Below, one piece after another: positions 57,240 through 57,684 of a stretch of DNA of 57,684 bases; within the stretch, counting starts at the first letter, position 1, and the number at the start of each line of letters is the position of its first letter. Made by a program: the position numbers and the translations under genes. The notes beneath the pieces are model-generated. The model saw only the letters and a list, made by a program, of their open reading frames with translations. It had not been told where the DNA came from and did not search any database. The stretch lies in contig JBBRMG010000003.1 in NCBI GenBank assembly GCA_038230955.1, positions 1 through 57,684 of the forward strand. Direction: 5' to 3'. The DNA comes from JBBRMG01 sp038230955. GTDB taxonomy: Bacteria; Patescibacteriota; Doudnabacteria; UBA920.

Positions 57240-57684
57240 CTTTAATTAGCAAACTCAAAAGCAAAAAAGTAGCCAAGAAGAAGGTTGAACCCGGCAAATT
57301 AATCGTGCTCGATGGCACCGATGGCGCCGGCAAATCCACTCAAACAGAACTCCTCATAGAAACACTCCGCCTCAATGGTTTTAAAGTGGAGATAGCTAAA
57401 TTTCCCCAGTACGGCAAATTATCGGCCGGGCCAGTCGAAACGTATCTTAATGGTGAGTATGGGACTAATCTCAACCCTCGAGCTGCTTCGCTGTTTTACG
57501 CCATTGACCGCTTCGACGCCAGTTCTAAAATTCGCCAGTGGTTAGTAGAAGGGAAAATTGTTATCAGTGATCGCTATGTCACCGCCAATGCCGGACATCA
57601 AGGTGGCAAGATTACGGACAAATATGACCGGCTCAAATTTTACAAATGGCTGGACGACCTAGAGTACAATATTTTGGGCATTCC
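57236..57684 (+). CDS. tmk: Thymidylate kinase (partial, runs off the window)
   Basis: The first 149 codons of a Tmk-like kinase. A basic N-terminal extension (~18 residues) precedes LIVLDGTDGAGKST near 22-35 (Walker A), followed by AKFPQYG near 60, FYAIDRFDAS near 86-95 and the DRY-containing VISDRYVTAN near 109-118, which are the thymidylate kinase signatures. It phosphorylates dTMP to dTDP. The ATG overlaps the stop of the kinase-like gene. The C-terminal lid region is beyond the window. Confidence 0.92.
   Translation, partial: MTLISKLKSKKVAKKKVEPGKLIVLDGTDGAGKSTQTELLIETLRLNGFKVEIAKFPQYGKLSAGPVETYLNGEYGTNLNPRAASLFYAIDRFDASSKIRQWLVEGKIVISDRYVTANAGHQGGKITDKYDRLKFYKWLDDLEYNILGI

Noticed and set aside
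1..57684. CRISPR array or cas genes
   Set aside because: No regular direct repeats with unique spacers. The only tandem repeats are the in-frame protein repeats at 27657-29590 and those in the histone-like gene.
1..57684. Alternative genetic code (TGA as Gly, known in some CPR lineages)
   Set aside because: TGA ends several genes at the expected length (for example dacA, the amidohydrolase and the kinase-like gene), and no conserved protein needs TGA read as Gly.

Overview
The window looks like a chromosomal segment of a Candidate Phyla Radiation (Patescibacteria) bacterium, probably Parcubacteria-like. This is inferred from gene content, not from a search. The signs are: a DUF87/TraG-type ATPase; a DUF4012 gene inside a compact mraY-murD-ftsW-murJ-lepA cluster; reduced or split versions of conserved enzymes (a mitochondrial-type PheRS, a short CCA enzyme); group I intron and intein insertions in core genes; tight spacing; and few Shine-Dalgarno sites. 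TGA, TAA and TAG all act as stops, so the standard code applies.

Layout. 1-2.1 kb: end of a membrane protein gene and a type IV-secretion-like ATPase, convergent with trxA. 2.5-16.3 kb: envelope block (D,D-carboxypeptidase, mraY, an amidohydrolase, murD, ftsW/rodA, DUF4012, murJ), then lepA, a bPH2 membrane protein, an FtsB-like protein and a parvulin foldase. 16.3-17.3 kb: tRNA-Gly and tRNA-Thr around an HD hydrolase. 17.4-24.9 kb: a complete F-type ATP synthase operon and a CCA-adding enzyme. 24.9-32.7 kb: an accessory region with a histone-like gene on a near-consensus promoter, an initiator tRNA split by a group I intron, tRNA-Met, a LAGLIDADG endonuclease, tRNA-Asp, and a 1676-residue protein joining ten DNA-binding-like repeats, an SF2/SNF2 helicase and a methyltransferase. 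32.8-40.3 kb: nuclease-rich block (RmuC, NYN, PIN, UvrD helicase-nuclease, EEP phosphatase, exonuclease VII). 40.3-47.2 kb: membrane/pseudopilin proteins, a tRNA-binding OB protein, a PheS-FDX-ACB fusion, and gyrB with a 434-residue HNH intein. 47.2-49.7 kb, minus strand: ECF sigma factor, membrane zincin and a hypothetical protein. 49.9-53.7 kb: secE-nusG-rplK, an SPFH protein, a small membrane protein, rplA and dcd. 53.7-57.7 kb: small membrane gene, thyA, CYTH protein, a structured region, an NMP-kinase-like gene and tmk (cut by the window edge).

Working together: the first block makes, flips and trims peptidoglycan precursors and supports division. The atp operon encodes all eight F1Fo subunits. 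dcd, thyA, tmk and the kinase-like gene serve dTTP supply. A recurring feature is a -10 box only 4-9 nt before the start codon, implying leaderless mRNAs for about ten genes, while several accessory genes instead carry strong Shine-Dalgarno sites. The best candidates for undescribed biology are the repeat-helicase-methyltransferase protein, the mitochondrial-type PheRS with a free OB domain, and the intron/endonuclease-bearing tRNA cluster.
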